DNA from: Thalassotalea sediminis
Lineage (GTDB): Bacteria; Pseudomonadota; Gammaproteobacteria; Enterobacterales; Alteromonadaceae
Direction: 5' to 3'
NCBI RefSeq assembly: GCF_030295915.1
Contig: NZ_AP027361.1
Span: forward strand, 3,782,001 to 3,846,000
Length of the DNA: 64,000 nucleotides
The position numbers and the translations under genes are program-made. The notes below the pieces were generated by a model. It ran no database searches and was not told the DNA's origin. It saw only the letters and a list, made by a program, of their open reading frames with translations. Positions within the stretch are counted from its first letter, which is position 1. Each line of letters opens with the position of its first letter. This document shows, one piece after another, positions 45,924 to 55,555 of the stretch.

Positions 45924-47171
45924 ATGACAGCTCCCACTTCTCCTGATAATAAAACGCCGAATAGCAAGAAAGAAGCCCTTGGCTCAGATAAAGACAACAG
46001 CGAAAAAACAACGGTAGACACTAAAAGAGAAGATGTGAAAAAAAGCACACCTAGTGCCGCTCCAATTAAGCATACTAGCAATACTATTTCCAAAACGGCA
46101 GTGTTTGCAGTGTTATTATCTATCGTAGCACTTGCAGGTATCGGTGCGTTATTTTATTGGCAACAACAGGTCGCTGCAGAAAGACAAACGCTAATAGAAG
46201 CACAACTACAATCGTCTAATCGTGCAGCTTTAACGCTCATTGAGCAGCGCTTAGAGACACAAAAAATACGATTCAACGAAACGTTAAAGCAAGCTTTAGA
46301 CACAGTTCAAGCTACGAATGACAACCGCATTGCTCAATTAAACGCACAAATCTCTCGATTATCGCAGTCTTCACCACAAGACTGGCTCATACACGAAGCA
46401 GAATATCTTATTCGTGTTGCAAGTAGAACGATGTGGCTAGAGAGAGACACCATTGCCGCAATAAACCTATTATCCGACGCTGATGAACGGCTCAAAGAAC
46501 TCAATGCGCCAAAGTTTTTACCTATTAGACAACAAATACGCAAAGATATTGAAACGTTAAAGCAGTTACCTACATTAGCAACCGAAGAAGTAACGCTAAC
46601 ACTTATCGCGCTAGAAGAGCAGATTTGGCAATTGCCTCTTGCGATGGCCAAAGTGCCAGAGCCTGTGAAAGATGAAGATAATTTAACACTGTCTAATAGC
46701 ACAGCAGATTGGCGTGAAAATTTAGCAAAAACATGGCATCGTTTTAAAGAAGACTTTATCACTATCAGACGACGCAATGGCAGTGTAGAGCCGCTTATGT
46801 CGCCGAGTCACCAACAAAATTTGAAAGAAAATTTATCGTTAAAGTTGCAACAAGCACAATGGGCCGCAAGTAAAGAAAATGAAGTGTTATATATTGCGTT
46901 ATTAGATAAAGCACAAGCTTGGCTATTTAGTTATTTTGATACAAGCCAAGAAAAAACAATTAAATTTAACAATGTATTACAAAAGTTAAAGTCAGAGACA
47001 ATAAAGTTTGACTACCCAACAACATTACAGTCACTCAATGCGATAAGAAATATTTTGCGTAAGCCAGCCCTAGAAAAACTACCCGACGAAAATCATACTG
47101 AGCAACCATCAGGGGAGCAAGTTAAACCTGCACAAAACACGAATCAAGAAGAAGGTGGAAACACTATATGA
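45924..47171 (+). CDS. hemX: HemX, membrane protein of the hemCDXY operon
   Basis: A 415-aa inner-membrane protein often mislabelled as uroporphyrinogen-III methyltransferase; no SAM-binding methyltransferase motif is present. A charged cytoplasmic N-terminus (1-52) rich in Lys, Asp and Thr, one transmembrane helix (about 55-77), then a periplasmic coiled-coil and helical domain. The conserved stretch SPQDWLIHEAEYLIRVASR (about 150-168) is typical. Role in tetrapyrrole metabolism is not settled. Its stop overlaps the hemY start (ATGA). Confidence 0.93.
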   Translation: MTAPTSPDNKTPNSKKEALGSDKDNSEKTTVDTKREDVKKSTPSAAPIKHTSNTISKTAVFAVLLSIVALAGIGALFYWQQQVAAERQTLIEAQLQSSNRAALTLIEQRLETQKIRFNETLKQALDTVQATNDNRIAQLNAQISRLSQSSPQDWLIHEAEYLIRVASRTMWLERDTIAAINLLSDADERLKELNAPKFLPIRQQIRKDIETLKQLPTLATEEVTLTLIALEEQIWQLPLAMAKVPEPVKDEDNLTLSNSTADWRENLAKTWHRFKEDFITIRRRNGSVEPLMSPSHQQNLKENLSLKLQQAQWAASKENEVLYIALLDKAQAWLFSYFDTSQEKTIKFNNVLQKLKSETIKFDYPTTLQSLNAIRNILRKPALEKLPDENHTEQPSGEQVKPAQNTNQEEGGNTI

Positions 47172-48376
47172 AACGCCTCATCTTAGCTTTAGTTATTTTC
47201 TTTGCAGCAGTTGCACTGAGTCCAATTTTAATTGGTGAAAAAGGCTACATTCTTGTTGCAATGGGAGAATATACCATTGAATCGACGGTCGTCACTGCGT
47301 TGATTTTGCTCGTACTATTATTTATTGGTTTATTGATCACGATAAAGGTACTTCGTGGCGGCTTATCATTAAGTTTCACTGCCTGGCATAAAGTAAGGTT
47401 TGCAGGCCAACGTCGCGCCTTAAGAAACTTACAGAAAGGTATATCGGCCTATGTACTTGGCGATAATAAGCAAGCAGAGCATTTACTCATTAAATCTGCA
47501 GAGGCTACCCCTTTTACCGAAATAGCCTATTTAATGGCTGCAAGTGCAGCGGACTTGCAAGGATTACCTGACAATACCAAACACTATTTAACGCAACTTA
47601 ATGGCGATACATTAGATGCTAAAGAGACAGGCTTAGAATCTATTTTAGTCACCATAAAGCTATTGATGAGTCATCAAGAGTTTAAACAAGCGCGAGCGCT
47701 TATCGACAAATACCATAAGTTTATCGGACACGATGATCGTCTGCTAGGTTTAGAAATAAACTTAAGCTTAATTGAAAAGCGTTTTTACTATGTCGTGGAA
47801 CAACTAAATAAAGCGAGAAAGAGTAAAATATTTACACCAAAACAATTAGCTGATTGGGAAAAAGCAGCATTTACGGGCGCCTTTACGCAGAAGATTGTAG
47901 AAGGTGATAATCAAGCGTTGAATGATTATTGGAATAGCTTTTCACGCAAAGTAAAACAACAAGAATCGGTATTACTAGCATATTGTCACGTACTTGCAGA
48001 AAATCGCATTAACGAGCCATTGACTAAAATTTTATTACCTATAATAAAGAAAGGCGCTAATGATCAACTACTGAGTGAAATGCGTCGGCTTCCGCTTACC
48101 CACGTTGAAGCACTTATCCAAGCAGTGCAAAAGCATTTACATCATGATGCTAAAAGTGCCAAATGGTTAACAGCCTTGGCGCATTTAGCTGCGATGGATA
48201 AACAATGGGATATGTCAGAAAAAGCATTTAATGCAAGATTGCACCTAGACGATGGTGCTGTCGACAAGTTTGACTTATTGACTTTCTCACACGTTTTAGA
48301 ACAACAGAATAAACCTGAACAAGCACTGTCTGCATTAAGAAAAGCATTGATGCTTAATGACACTGAATCACAATAA
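47168..48376 (+). CDS. hemY: HemY, TPR-containing inner-membrane protein
   Basis: A 402-aa protein with two N-terminal transmembrane helices (about 3-22 and 38-60), the HemY_N region (GLSLSFTAWHKVRFAGQRRALRNLQKG-type segment after it) and C-terminal TPR-like helices. It is unrelated to the protoporphyrinogen oxidase also called HemY in Bacillus. Function in the haem operon is unresolved. It ends the hemCDXY unit and converges on chrA. Confidence 0.92.
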   Translation: MKRLILALVIFFAAVALSPILIGEKGYILVAMGEYTIESTVVTALILLVLLFIGLLITIKVLRGGLSLSFTAWHKVRFAGQRRALRNLQKGISAYVLGDNKQAEHLLIKSAEATPFTEIAYLMAASAADLQGLPDNTKHYLTQLNGDTLDAKETGLESILVTIKLLMSHQEFKQARALIDKYHKFIGHDDRLLGLEINLSLIEKRFYYVVEQLNKARKSKIFTPKQLADWEKAAFTGAFTQKIVEGDNQALNDYWNSFSRKVKQQESVLLAYCHVLAENRINEPLTKILLPIIKKGANDQLLSEMRRLPLTHVEALIQAVQKHLHHDAKSAKWLTALAHLAAMDKQWDMSEKAFNARLHLDDGAVDKFDLLTFSHVLEQQNKPEQALSALRKALMLNDTESQ

Positions 48377-48381
48377 AAGTT

Positions 48382-49530
48382 TTACATATACGTGGTTAGT
48401 AAAGCGCTAACCACGGCTATCATTAATAGCCGTAATACAGACCAGTTGAATACTTTTAATATCAATAATCCAGCACATATCATCGCAACATCACTTGCCG
48501 AGCCTACCGCACTAACAAACAAAGGTTGATAGAGCGCATTAAGTAATAACCCTACCACAGCTGCATTTACCGCTAAAATTACACCGGCAATATGGCGCTG
48601 CGCTGAAAGCTGATGCCAATGCGGCAAAAAAGCTAACATCAATAGAAACCCAGGCATAAAGATCCCTACTGTCGCAATTAACGCACCAAGAAACGGCTCA
48701 GCTGTTAACTCTACGCTGCCTAAAAAACTTGCAAAGGTAAACATTGGCCCCGGTATTCCTTGGGCAGCAGCATAACCTGCCATAAAGGCATCGTTACTCA
48801 CTTGATCAACAGTCAACGATTGCAGTAAAGGTAAAACAACATGCCCACCACCGAACACTAAACTTCCCGCTTGAAAATAACGAGAGAAAAGCGATATTAC
48901 TGTTTGCTCGTAGTGTAGCAAGCTCGCTCCTAACAGCACTAAAAATAGCCAAAACCAAATATTACGCCCAACAAATGAGAGCGAAACCTCAGCCTCAGTA
49001 GATTTATTTGCTGTTAACAGCAAGCCTCCAATGACAGCAGCAAAAACCAAAACAATCACTTGGCTAACCGGCGAAGGAAAAAGGAGTAAGAAAATCGCGG
49101 AGCAAAGGCATATACTTCGCGTCATTTTAGTTTGGCAAAACTGACGAAACATGCCATATACAGCATCAATTACAACGACTACAGCAACAATTTTTAATGT
49201 ACTAATCAAGGCAGTAATAAAAGGGTGTTGATTGAATGCAGCATATGACATCGCAAATACTGACATGAGAAGAAATGACGGTAAAGTAAACGCCGAAAAT
49301 GCCAAAAATGCGCCAATTAATTTACCTTGTTGGTAGCCAATCGCAAAACAAACTTGACTCGAACCCGGCCCAGGCAGAATCTGTGAAAGTGCCACTAAAT
49401 TGGCATACTCTTCCGCTGACAACCACTTTTTTTCTTTAACAAAAGTACGATGAAAGTAGCCTATATGAGCGGCAGGCCCGCCAAAAGACAAGCAGCCAAG
49501 TAACAGAAATGAAATAAATATTTGCCACAA
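48382..49530 (-). CDS. chrA: Chromate transporter family (CHR) protein
   Basis: A polytopic membrane protein of 382 aa containing two homologous CHR halves. Each half has its signature: FGGPAAHIGYFHRTFV (about residue 17) and GSLVFGGGHVVLPLL (about 222). The Pro-Gly-rich LPGPGSSQ and QGIPGPMFTF loops are also typical. The family exports chromate, but many marine homologues have no tested substrate. No chrB or other resistance gene is adjacent. The gene is convergent with hemY; two stem-loops lie in its 3' end. Confidence 0.88.
   Translation of the reverse strand: MWQIFISFLLLGCLSFGGPAAHIGYFHRTFVKEKKWLSAEEYANLVALSQILPGPGSSQVCFAIGYQQGKLIGAFLAFSAFTLPSFLLMSVFAMSYAAFNQHPFITALISTLKIVAVVVVIDAVYGMFRQFCQTKMTRSICLCSAIFLLLFPSPVSQVIVLVFAAVIGGLLLTANKSTEAEVSLSFVGRNIWFWLFLVLLGASLLHYEQTVISLFSRYFQAGSLVFGGGHVVLPLLQSLTVDQVSNDAFMAGYAAAQGIPGPMFTFASFLGSVELTAEPFLGALIATVGIFMPGFLLMLAFLPHWHQLSAQRHIAGVILAVNAAVVGLLLNALYQPLFVSAVGSASDVAMICAGLLILKVFNWSVLRLLMIAVVSALLTTYM
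48391..48432. other. Two tandem stem-loops at the hemY-chrA convergence
   Basis: CGTGGTTAG pairs with CTAACCACG (48391-48415) and CGGCTAT with ATAGCCG (48414-48432). Both are perfect and they share two bases, so only one can be full at a time. They lie in the chrA 3' coding end just after hemY; neither has a T-run. Confidence 0.4.
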
Positions 49531-49605
49531 AGTAACTCAACCTCTTTTCGCAAAACCAATTACATTACCAATAATTAATGACAACTTGATGACATAAGCC
49601 AAGAA

Positions 49606-49649
49606 AGCCTTATTTAATTCCAGCGTTTACGCTGCCATTAAATAAGGCT
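49606..49649 (-). promoter_or_regulatory. Long hairpin containing the arfA stop codon
   Basis: On the minus strand AGCCTTATTTAAT (13 bases) pairs perfectly with ATTAAATAAGGCT, with an inner CAGCG-TAAA-CGCTG helix after a 2-base mismatch. The arfA TAA stop is in the terminal loop. In E. coli a hairpin in arfA acts as RNase III site or terminator and yields a nonstop mRNA; this is the same layout. Confidence 0.8.
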
Positions 49650-49815
49650 CTCGACCTTGATGTTTAGCTTTTCGCTTGAATGAACCTTTACCTTTTTTCG
49701 CTTTTACCACTTGCGTTTTAAAGGCCTTTGACGTTACTAAAGCAGCTAAATAATTAGCTTTAATTTCACCTCTTTCGTGCGCTAATGCATAACTTTTATT
49801 GTCTTTTTTACTCAT
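49627..49815 (-). CDS. arfA: Alternative ribosome-rescue factor A
   Basis: Backup to tmRNA: recruits RF2 to ribosomes stalled on nonstop mRNA. The 62-aa product from the ATG at 49815 has the ArfA central block HERGEIKANYLAALVTSKAF and the basic KKGKGSFKRKAKHQGRE motif. AGAGGAAAAG precedes this ATG; the longer upstream frame has no support. The stop codon lies in the loop of a long hairpin, so transcripts cut or ended there would lack a stop and their product would be tagged by tmRNA, making ArfA appear mainly when trans-translation fails. This regulation is known in E. coli and inferred here. Confidence 0.92.
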   Translation of the reverse strand: MSKKDNKSYALAHERGEIKANYLAALVTSKAFKTQVVKAKKGKGSFKRKAKHQGREPYLMAA

Positions 49816-49886
49816 AACTTTTCCTCTTTTATAAATTCTCGCTATTATAAAAACAGCATGAATAAAAAAGATACATTTTTTCATCA

Positions 49887-50558
49887 ATGACTCAACCAAT
49901 AATTTTGATCAAACCAAAAATAAAATGCCATGGTTTATTCATTACCCTAATAAGCTTATTAGCTTTACTGATCATTACGCTCTTTAGTCAATTTTATTGG
50001 CAAGACGCAAAGTTTGTTTTAATGTTTTTGATTCTCGCCTCTATCGCGGGAGTAACACTTGGCGTTGTTAAATTACTTGAGCCCAAAGTAAGTTTTTATA
50101 TTACGCCCAAATACCTTAAATTTAAGCACCGTAAAGGGCAATGGCAACTGAGTTGGCAGCATATTATGTCAATTAGACCACTAACCAACGCAAAAGGGAT
50201 TGTATTGGATGAGCTTAATTATATTGGCTTAACACTGGATAATATTGAGAGCATTAAAGATAAGATCTCAGTTCGGCTTGCTAACCACCTAATACATGAG
50301 CAACAGCCTTTAGTTACTTATTGCGTTGCGAATAAACTGATTAAACCAGAACAGGCCGTGATTAATTTTGAACCATATCGGTGTGAAAATGGCGACAAAA
50401 TCAAAGGACCAATCGCAGGGTTTCTTCATCAATGCCAAACATTAAAAGCAGCACTTGGTTCACACCTATTTATCACTGATGGCAATGTCGATCGATCATT
50501 AACAGAATTTTCGGCTTTACTTAGACATTGCAAAACCGCGAGTATTCATTATGAATAA
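49887..50558 (+). CDS. DUF2982-like membrane protein
   Basis: A 223-aa protein with two N-terminal transmembrane helices (about 16-36 and 42-62) and a cytoplasmic domain. A PH-like segment (VSFYITPKYLKFKHRKGQWQL, about 70-90) and the phrase SWQHIMSIRPL suggest a membrane-associated beta fold. I associate it with DUF2982 of Alteromonadales from memory; a profile search would be needed. Function unknown. It is divergent from arfA and ends at a strong terminator shared with fre. Confidence 0.7.
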   Translation: MTQPIILIKPKIKCHGLFITLISLLALLIITLFSQFYWQDAKFVLMFLILASIAGVTLGVVKLLEPKVSFYITPKYLKFKHRKGQWQLSWQHIMSIRPLTNAKGIVLDELNYIGLTLDNIESIKDKISVRLANHLIHEQQPLVTYCVANKLIKPEQAVINFEPYRCENGDKIKGPIAGFLHQCQTLKAALGSHLFITDGNVDRSLTEFSALLRHCKTASIHYE

Positions 50559-50584
50559 AAAAAGCACCATTCGGTGCTTTTTTT
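50558..50584. terminator. Bidirectional terminator between the DUF2982-like gene and fre
   Basis: AAAAAAGCACC-ATTC-GGTGCTTTTTT, a perfect stem with A-run before and T-run after, able to act on both strands. Confidence 0.9.
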
Positions 50585-50600
50585 ATTAAATACATATCGT

Positions 50601-51296
50601 TTAAATAAAGGCAAAGGCGTCGCCAAACATATGGTCAATATCTGCACCATTTGCAACAAAGTCAGTACGTACAACACCAACCATATCAAATCGACCCGCA
50701 ACATAGATATCATACTTATTTAAGTTTTCAATATCTTTCATGACAACTTTATGCACCATACCAACTTTACCAGCCCAGTCATCATGCGGAGTTTCAACAA
50801 CAGGAATAAATTTGCCATTGGCTATCTTAGCAATGGTATTAACTGTTTGCTCAAGCTCATAGCATGCACTTGGGTCACGTAATCCCCAATACACTAGCAC
50901 TTCTCGTTCACAACCTGTATCAGCAAGGTACTCAAACATCGATTTAATATAAGAAAAACCTGTACCGCCTGCCAATAATAATAAAGGGCGATCACTTTCT
51001 TGACGGAGTTCTGCATTGCCAAGAGGTATTTCAACTTGTACGGTTTCATTCGCTTTAATACGTTCGATTACCTGCATTGGATAACTGTCAGCACCAAATG
51101 CGCCAATTTGCAATTCGATTAACTCACGCTTTGGTGAACTGGCAATAGAAAATGGCCGTTTATCGCTTTCGTCCATAACAAAGTTCAAATATTGCCCAGG
51201 AAGAAAATCTACCTTAATTTCTGGTCGTAATAACACTTTATATACATGTTTAGTTAACGATGTTACCGACTCAACTTTACATTGCACTTGCTTCAT
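50601..51296 (-). CDS. fre: NAD(P)H-flavin reductase
   Basis: Reduces free flavins with NAD(P)H. The flavin site RPFSIASSPKR (about residue 46) and nucleotide-binding LLLLAGGTGFSYIKSMFEY (about 105-123) match E. coli Fre; 231 aa is normal. AAAGG lies at good distance from the ATG. It follows ubiD by 30 bases as in E. coli. Reduced flavin from Fre can feed the prenyl-FMN made for UbiD, a plausible reason for the pairing. Confidence 0.94.
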   Translation of the reverse strand: MKQVQCKVESVTSLTKHVYKVLLRPEIKVDFLPGQYLNFVMDESDKRPFSIASSPKRELIELQIGAFGADSYPMQVIERIKANETVQVEIPLGNAELRQESDRPLLLLAGGTGFSYIKSMFEYLADTGCEREVLVYWGLRDPSACYELEQTVNTIAKIANGKFIPVVETPHDDWAGKVGMVHKVVMKDIENLNKYDIYVAGRFDMVGVVRTDFVANGADIDHMFGDAFAFI

Positions 51297-51326
51297 TTAA
51301 TAACCTTTATTGAACGCGATAATGCG

Positions 51327-52820
51327 CTACTGTTTCTCTTGTTTTTCGAGTGAGTCTTCAATACCAAGATCACACCAAATTTCATCTACTGCCGACTTAA
51401 CGGCTTCATCCATAACAATGGGCTCTCCCCATTCTCTTTCTGTTTCACCCGGCCATTTATTTGTTGCGTCCATGCCCATCTTAGAACCTAACCCCGATAC
51501 AGGTGATGCGAAGTCAAGGTAATCGATCGGTGTATTTTCAATCATCGTTGTATCTCGGGCGGGATCCATGCGTGTGGTCATCGCCCAGATAACGTCTTGC
51601 CAATCTCTAGCATTAATATCATCATCACATACGATGACAAATTTTGTATACATAAACTGTCGTAAGAAAGACCAAACGCCCATCATTACTCTTTTAGCAT
51701 GTCCGGGGTATTGCTTTTTCATGGTGACCACGGCTAAACGATATGAACAACCTTCTGGTGGTAAATAAAAATCGACAATTTCGGGGAATTGCTTTTGCAA
51801 AATAGGCACGAATACTTCATTTAGTGCTACACCTAATATGGCTGGCTCATCAGGTGGCCGACCTGTGTACGTACTATGATATATTGGCGCTTGGCGTTGC
51901 GTAATATGCGTAACTGTAAATACAGGGAAGTCATCAACTTCGTTATAATATCCCGTGTGATCTCCATATGGCCCTTCTGGCGCCATTTCTTCAGGGTCAA
52001 TGTAGCCTTCTAAAACAATCTCAGCTGAGGCAGGAACCTCTAAATCATTACTAATACATTTAACAACTTCTGTTTTACTACCACGTAATAAACCAGCAAA
52101 GGCATATTCTGACAAACTATCAGGTACCGGCGTAACCGCCCCTAAAATAGTCGCAGGATCAGCACCTAAGGCAACAGATACTGGAAATTTCTCTCCAGGA
52201 TGTGTTTGTTTCCACTCTTGAAAGTCGAGTGCGCCACCACGATGTGATAACCAGCGCATGATCACTTTATTTTGACCAATTAATTGCTGACGATAAATAC
52301 CTAAATTCTGACGCGCTTTATGCGGTCCTTTGGTCACTGTTAACCCCCAAGTAATAAGTGGAGCAACATCACCAGGCCAGCATTTTTGAATAGGTAACTG
52401 AGTTAAGTCAACATCATTCCCCGATAACACAACTTCTTGGCACAGCGCTTTTTTAACAACCTTAGCAGGCATATTCAATACTTGCTTGTAAACAGGAAGC
52501 TTCGCCAACGCATCTTTAAAACCTTTCGGTGGTTCAGGCTCTTTTAGCATAGCAAGTAATTTGCCTACATCTCTCAAAGCAGCAACATCTTGTTGTCCCA
52601 TTGCCAAAGCAACTCTTTCAGGTGTTCCAAAAAGGTTCGTTAATACTGGAATATCATAACCTTCAGGGTTTTCAAACAATAACGCAGGACCACCCGCTCT
52701 TAACGTACGGTCGCTTATTTCAGTCATCACTAAATCAGTCGAAATAGGCATACTGATCCGCTTGAGCTGACCTAGCTTTTCAAGTTGAGTGATAAAGTCT
52801 CGTAAATCGCTATATTTCAT
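51327..52820 (-). CDS. ubiD: 4-hydroxy-3-polyprenylbenzoate decarboxylase
   Basis: Prenylated-FMN and Mn-dependent decarboxylase of ubiquinone synthesis. The 497 residues match E. coli UbiD (497). Characteristic blocks are [17 protein letters not shown] at the start, [26 protein letters not shown], and the catalytic Glu region [22 protein letters not shown] (about 275-296). The partner flavin prenyltransferase ubiX is not in the window. Confidence 0.96.
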   Translation of the reverse strand: MKYSDLRDFITQLEKLGQLKRISMPISTDLVMTEISDRTLRAGGPALLFENPEGYDIPVLTNLFGTPERVALAMGQQDVAALRDVGKLLAMLKEPEPPKGFKDALAKLPVYKQVLNMPAKVVKKALCQEVVLSGNDVDLTQLPIQKCWPGDVAPLITWGLTVTKGPHKARQNLGIYRQQLIGQNKVIMRWLSHRGGALDFQEWKQTHPGEKFPVSVALGADPATILGAVTPVPDSLSEYAFAGLLRGSKTEVVKCISNDLEVPASAEIVLEGYIDPEEMAPEGPYGDHTGYYNEVDDFPVFTVTHITQRQAPIYHSTYTGRPPDEPAILGVALNEVFVPILQKQFPEIVDFYLPPEGCSYRLAVVTMKKQYPGHAKRVMMGVWSFLRQFMYTKFVIVCDDDINARDWQDVIWAMTTRMDPARDTTMIENTPIDYLDFASPVSGLGSKMGMDATNKWPGETEREWGEPIVMDEAVKSAVDEIWCDLGIEDSLEKQEKQ

Positions 52821-53019
52821 TGATTACTTTGTTTGCTGTCAGTATTCACATTAAGGCGCGAATACTACACCATTGTGGGTGATTTGTCGTTCAAAAACAC
52901 AACAAATTTATAGGCTGAGTAATCAAATTAATGCACTAAATATTGCATTAATAAGCGATGATGGTGATCGATAAACAAATAACACCTTATACTAACGGTA
53001 GGGAAAAGGAGCGCTACCA

Positions 53020-53511
53020 ATGAATAAGTATATTTCAGTAATCTTATTATTATTTTTTACAGTAAACGTAAACGCGGCTTGTAACGACGCTGAATATAGA
53101 GAGTTTGATTTTTGGCTTGGTAATTGGCAAGTCACAACCCAAACGGACACGATAGTTAGGCATAATACAGTCGTTTCCATTAATCAAGGTTGTACGCTAT
53201 TAGAACAGTATTCAACACCAGACGGATTCACGGGTAAAAGCCTCAATATATACGACCGGAAAAATAAACGTTGGCATCAAACGTGGGTTGATAGTCAGGG
53301 AAATTTATTACTGCTGTCAGGCGGTATGCAACAAGATAGTATGGTCATGACAGGCACGACAAGCGAAAAGGGCAATCAGGTCTTAAATAGAATCACCTGG
53401 ACCCCCTTAAAGGGTGGCAAGGTAAGACAACTTTGGCAAAGTAGCCAAGACAATGGCAGTACATGGGTGACGGTATTTGATGGTTTGTATGAAGCCGTAA
53501 CACAGAAATAA
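53020..53511 (+). CDS. Secreted DUF1579-like protein (163 aa)
   Basis: A signal peptide (about 1-19, cleavage likely after VNA) precedes a beta-rich domain starting FDFWLGNWQV, a motif of DUF1579 and related lipocalin-like proteins. Two mature-region Cys (one at the mature N-terminus, one at GCTLLE) could pair. Repeated WH/WV segments (KRWHQTWVDSQGN) fit a beta barrel. Ligand unknown. GGAGCG lies before the ATG. The gene stands alone between divergent ubiD and convergent rho, with a strong terminator. Confidence 0.75.
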   Translation: MNKYISVILLLFFTVNVNAACNDAEYREFDFWLGNWQVTTQTDTIVRHNTVVSINQGCTLLEQYSTPDGFTGKSLNIYDRKNKRWHQTWVDSQGNLLLLSGGMQQDSMVMTGTTSEKGNQVLNRITWTPLKGGKVRQLWQSSQDNGSTWVTVFDGLYEAVTQK

Positions 53512-53537
53512 AAAACGTCAGCGTTGCTGACGTTTTT
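53511..53537. terminator. Bidirectional terminator between the DUF1579-like gene and rho
   Basis: AAAAACGTCAGC-GTT-GCTGACGTTTTT, a perfect 12-bp stem overlapping the stop of the upstream gene, with T-runs on both strands. Confidence 0.9.
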
Positions 53538-53546
53538 TAAATAATC

Positions 53547-54806
53547 TTACTTACGCTTCATCGAATCGAAGAATTCATCATTGGTTTTAGTCATGGCAAG
53601 TTTATCTATCATAAACTCCATAGCGTCAATTTCACCCATTTCATGTACGATTTTGCGTAGTATCCACATTTTTTGCAGTTCATCAGGCTTAGTCAATAAC
53701 TCTTCGCGACGTGTTCCACTGCGGTTAAAATGGATAGCTGGGAATACACGCTTCTCAGCTATTTTACGAGAAAGGTGTAATTCCATATTACCGGTACCCT
53801 TAAACTCTTCGTAAATAACTTCATCCATCTTAGAGCCAGTTTCAATCAGTGCCGTTGCAATGATTGTTAAGCTACCGCCTTCTTCAATGTTACGTGCTGC
53901 ACCAAAGAAGCGTTTTGGACGATGTAATGCATTCGCATCAACACCACCGGTAAGAATTTTACCCGATGAAGGAATAACGGTGTTATAAGCGCGTGCTAAA
54001 CGGGTAATTGAATCAAGTAAAATCACCACATCTTTTTTATGCTCAACTAAACGTTTAGCTTTTTCTATGACCATTTCTGCTACTTGCACATGGCGGTTAG
54101 CTGGCTCATCAAAGGTTGAAGCAACAACTTCACCTTTTACTAGGCGTTGCATTTCAGTTACTTCTTCTGGGCGCTCATCAATTAATAGCACCATAAGCTC
54201 TGCTTCAGGGTGATTGTAAGCAATACTTTGCGCAATATTTTGTAGTAATAACGTTTTACCTGCTTTTGGCGGCGCAACAATCAAACCACGTTGGCCTTTA
54301 CCAATCGGTGACGCTAAATCAAGTACTCTCGCAGTAATATCTTCAGTTGAGCCATTACCACGTTCCATGGTGATGCGCTGATTTGGATGAATCGGCGTTA
54401 AATTTTCAAATAAGATTTTATTACGTGAGTTCTCTGGACGGTCAAAATTAACTTCCGTTACTTTTAAGAGTGCGAAATAACGTTCACCTTTTTTTGGCGC
54501 GCGTATTTTACCAGCAATGGTATCACCGGTGCGCATGCTAAAACGTCGAATTTGACTGGGAGAAACGTAAATATCATCTGGACCAGCTAAATACGATGAA
54601 TCAGCTGAACGTAAAAAGCCAAAGCCATCTTGTAGTATTTCTAAAACACCACCTCCAAAAATGTCATTGTCATTTTCGGCGTGCTTTTTAAGTATTGCAA
54701 AAATAATGTCTTGTTTACGTGTTCTAGCAAGGTCTTCTAACTGCATTGATTCAGCTAGTTTAACCAATTCATTGACGGATTTTTCTTTAAGTTCGGTAAG
54801 ATTCAT
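53547..54806 (-). CDS. rho: Transcription termination factor Rho
   Basis: Hexameric RNA-dependent ATPase ending untranslated transcripts. 419 aa as in E. coli. N-terminal helical domain (1-45), RNA-binding cold-shock-like domain (about 50-125, GFGFLRS), Walker [14 protein letters not shown] (about 178), Q-loop and R-loop TGGVDANAL and [15 protein letters not shown]. No N-terminal insertion as seen in actinobacteria. The 190-base gap upstream to trxA is AT-rich and holds the trxA terminator; no rhoL leader is recognisable. Confidence 0.98.
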   Translation of the reverse strand: MNLTELKEKSVNELVKLAESMQLEDLARTRKQDIIFAILKKHAENDNDIFGGGVLEILQDGFGFLRSADSSYLAGPDDIYVSPSQIRRFSMRTGDTIAGKIRAPKKGERYFALLKVTEVNFDRPENSRNKILFENLTPIHPNQRITMERGNGSTEDITARVLDLASPIGKGQRGLIVAPPKAGKTLLLQNIAQSIAYNHPEAELMVLLIDERPEEVTEMQRLVKGEVVASTFDEPANRHVQVAEMVIEKAKRLVEHKKDVVILLDSITRLARAYNTVIPSSGKILTGGVDANALHRPKRFFGAARNIEEGGSLTIIATALIETGSKMDEVIYEEFKGTGNMELHLSRKIAEKRVFPAIHFNRSGTRREELLTKPDELQKMWILRKIVHEMGEIDAMEFMIDKLAMTKTNDEFFDSMKRK

Positions 54807-54954
54807 AGTGAAGTTCTTAGGCTGTTTACGGTTTATGTTGGCCTGCTGGCTTGTTGTTTGAATAGGGTTTGATTTGAAGATATGTTCTTTTCTGTTGAGT
54901 TATAAAGTTAGCATTAAATTTTTAAAGCGTAAAGTTACAAATCACATAAATTAA

Positions 54955-54977
54955 AAGGCTCGCAATTGGCGAGCCTT
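54955..54977 (-). terminator. Terminator after trxA
   Basis: AAGGCTCGC and GCGAGCCTT form a 9-bp stem around AATTG; on the minus strand it is followed by TTTAATTT. Confidence 0.75.
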
Positions 54978-54992
54978 AAATCGACGTAAAGT

Positions 54993-55319
54993 TTATAGAT
55001 TTGCGTCAATAAACTCTTTAAGTTGTGTTTTCGATAATGCACCAACTTTCGTATCTGCTACGGCACCATCTTTGAACAGCAATAATGTCGGAATGCCACG
55101 GATACCATACTTAGGTGGTGTCGCATCGTTCTGATCGATATTTAATTTTGCTACAGTTACCTGACCTGCATACTCTTCAGCAACATCATTAAGTAACGGT
55201 GCAATCATTTTACAAGGTCCACACCATTCAGCCCAGAAATCAACTAATACTAGACCTGATGCATTGATGACGTCAGCTTCAAAACTGTCATCTGATAGTT
55301 GAACAATTTTATCGCTCAT
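54993..55319 (-). CDS. trxA: Thioredoxin 1
   Basis: Cytoplasmic disulfide reductase, 108 aa from the ATG at 55319, preceded by GGAGAG at good spacing. The active site WCGPC (Cys33, Cys36) and cis-Pro loop [11 protein letters not shown] are intact. A longer upstream frame is not used: it lacks a ribosome site and runs through the promoter region. A TATAAT on the minus strand (55362-55367) within a TATACGCGTATA palindrome may be part of its promoter. It is divergent from rhlB, as in E. coli. Confidence 0.97.
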   Translation of the reverse strand: MSDKIVQLSDDSFEADVINASGLVLVDFWAEWCGPCKMIAPLLNDVAEEYAGQVTVAKLNIDQNDATPPKYGIRGIPTLLLFKDGAVADTKVGALSKTQLKEFIDANL

Positions 55320-55555
55320 TTTTCTCTCCGTTTGTGCTGGCCCTTTGCCAAATTGATCGAGATTATACGCGTATACAATGGAATTACCATAGCTAAAAGT
55401 TAATAGCATATATTCAATTTAACAGCAGTTTTATCACATTACTGCTAGTTTTTCACCGAAGGTTAGTAAAAAGGATTGAAATAATTGGCTGTTTTATGGT
55501 GAATTATTGCCTTGGATGTATTTATTACGACATTTACCTGTTAAGCTTAGCGGCT

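Noticed and set aside
46334..46777. 147-codon ORF antisense to hemX
   Set aside because: Shadow of a well-supported gene, with no initiation signals.
45924..47171. HemX as a uroporphyrinogen-III C-methyltransferase
   Set aside because: No SAM-dependent methyltransferase motif is present; the protein is a single-pass membrane protein with a coiled coil.
49627..49899. 90-aa version of ArfA
   Set aside because: The upstream 28 residues have no family match and a strong AGAGG ribosome site precedes the internal ATG at 49815.
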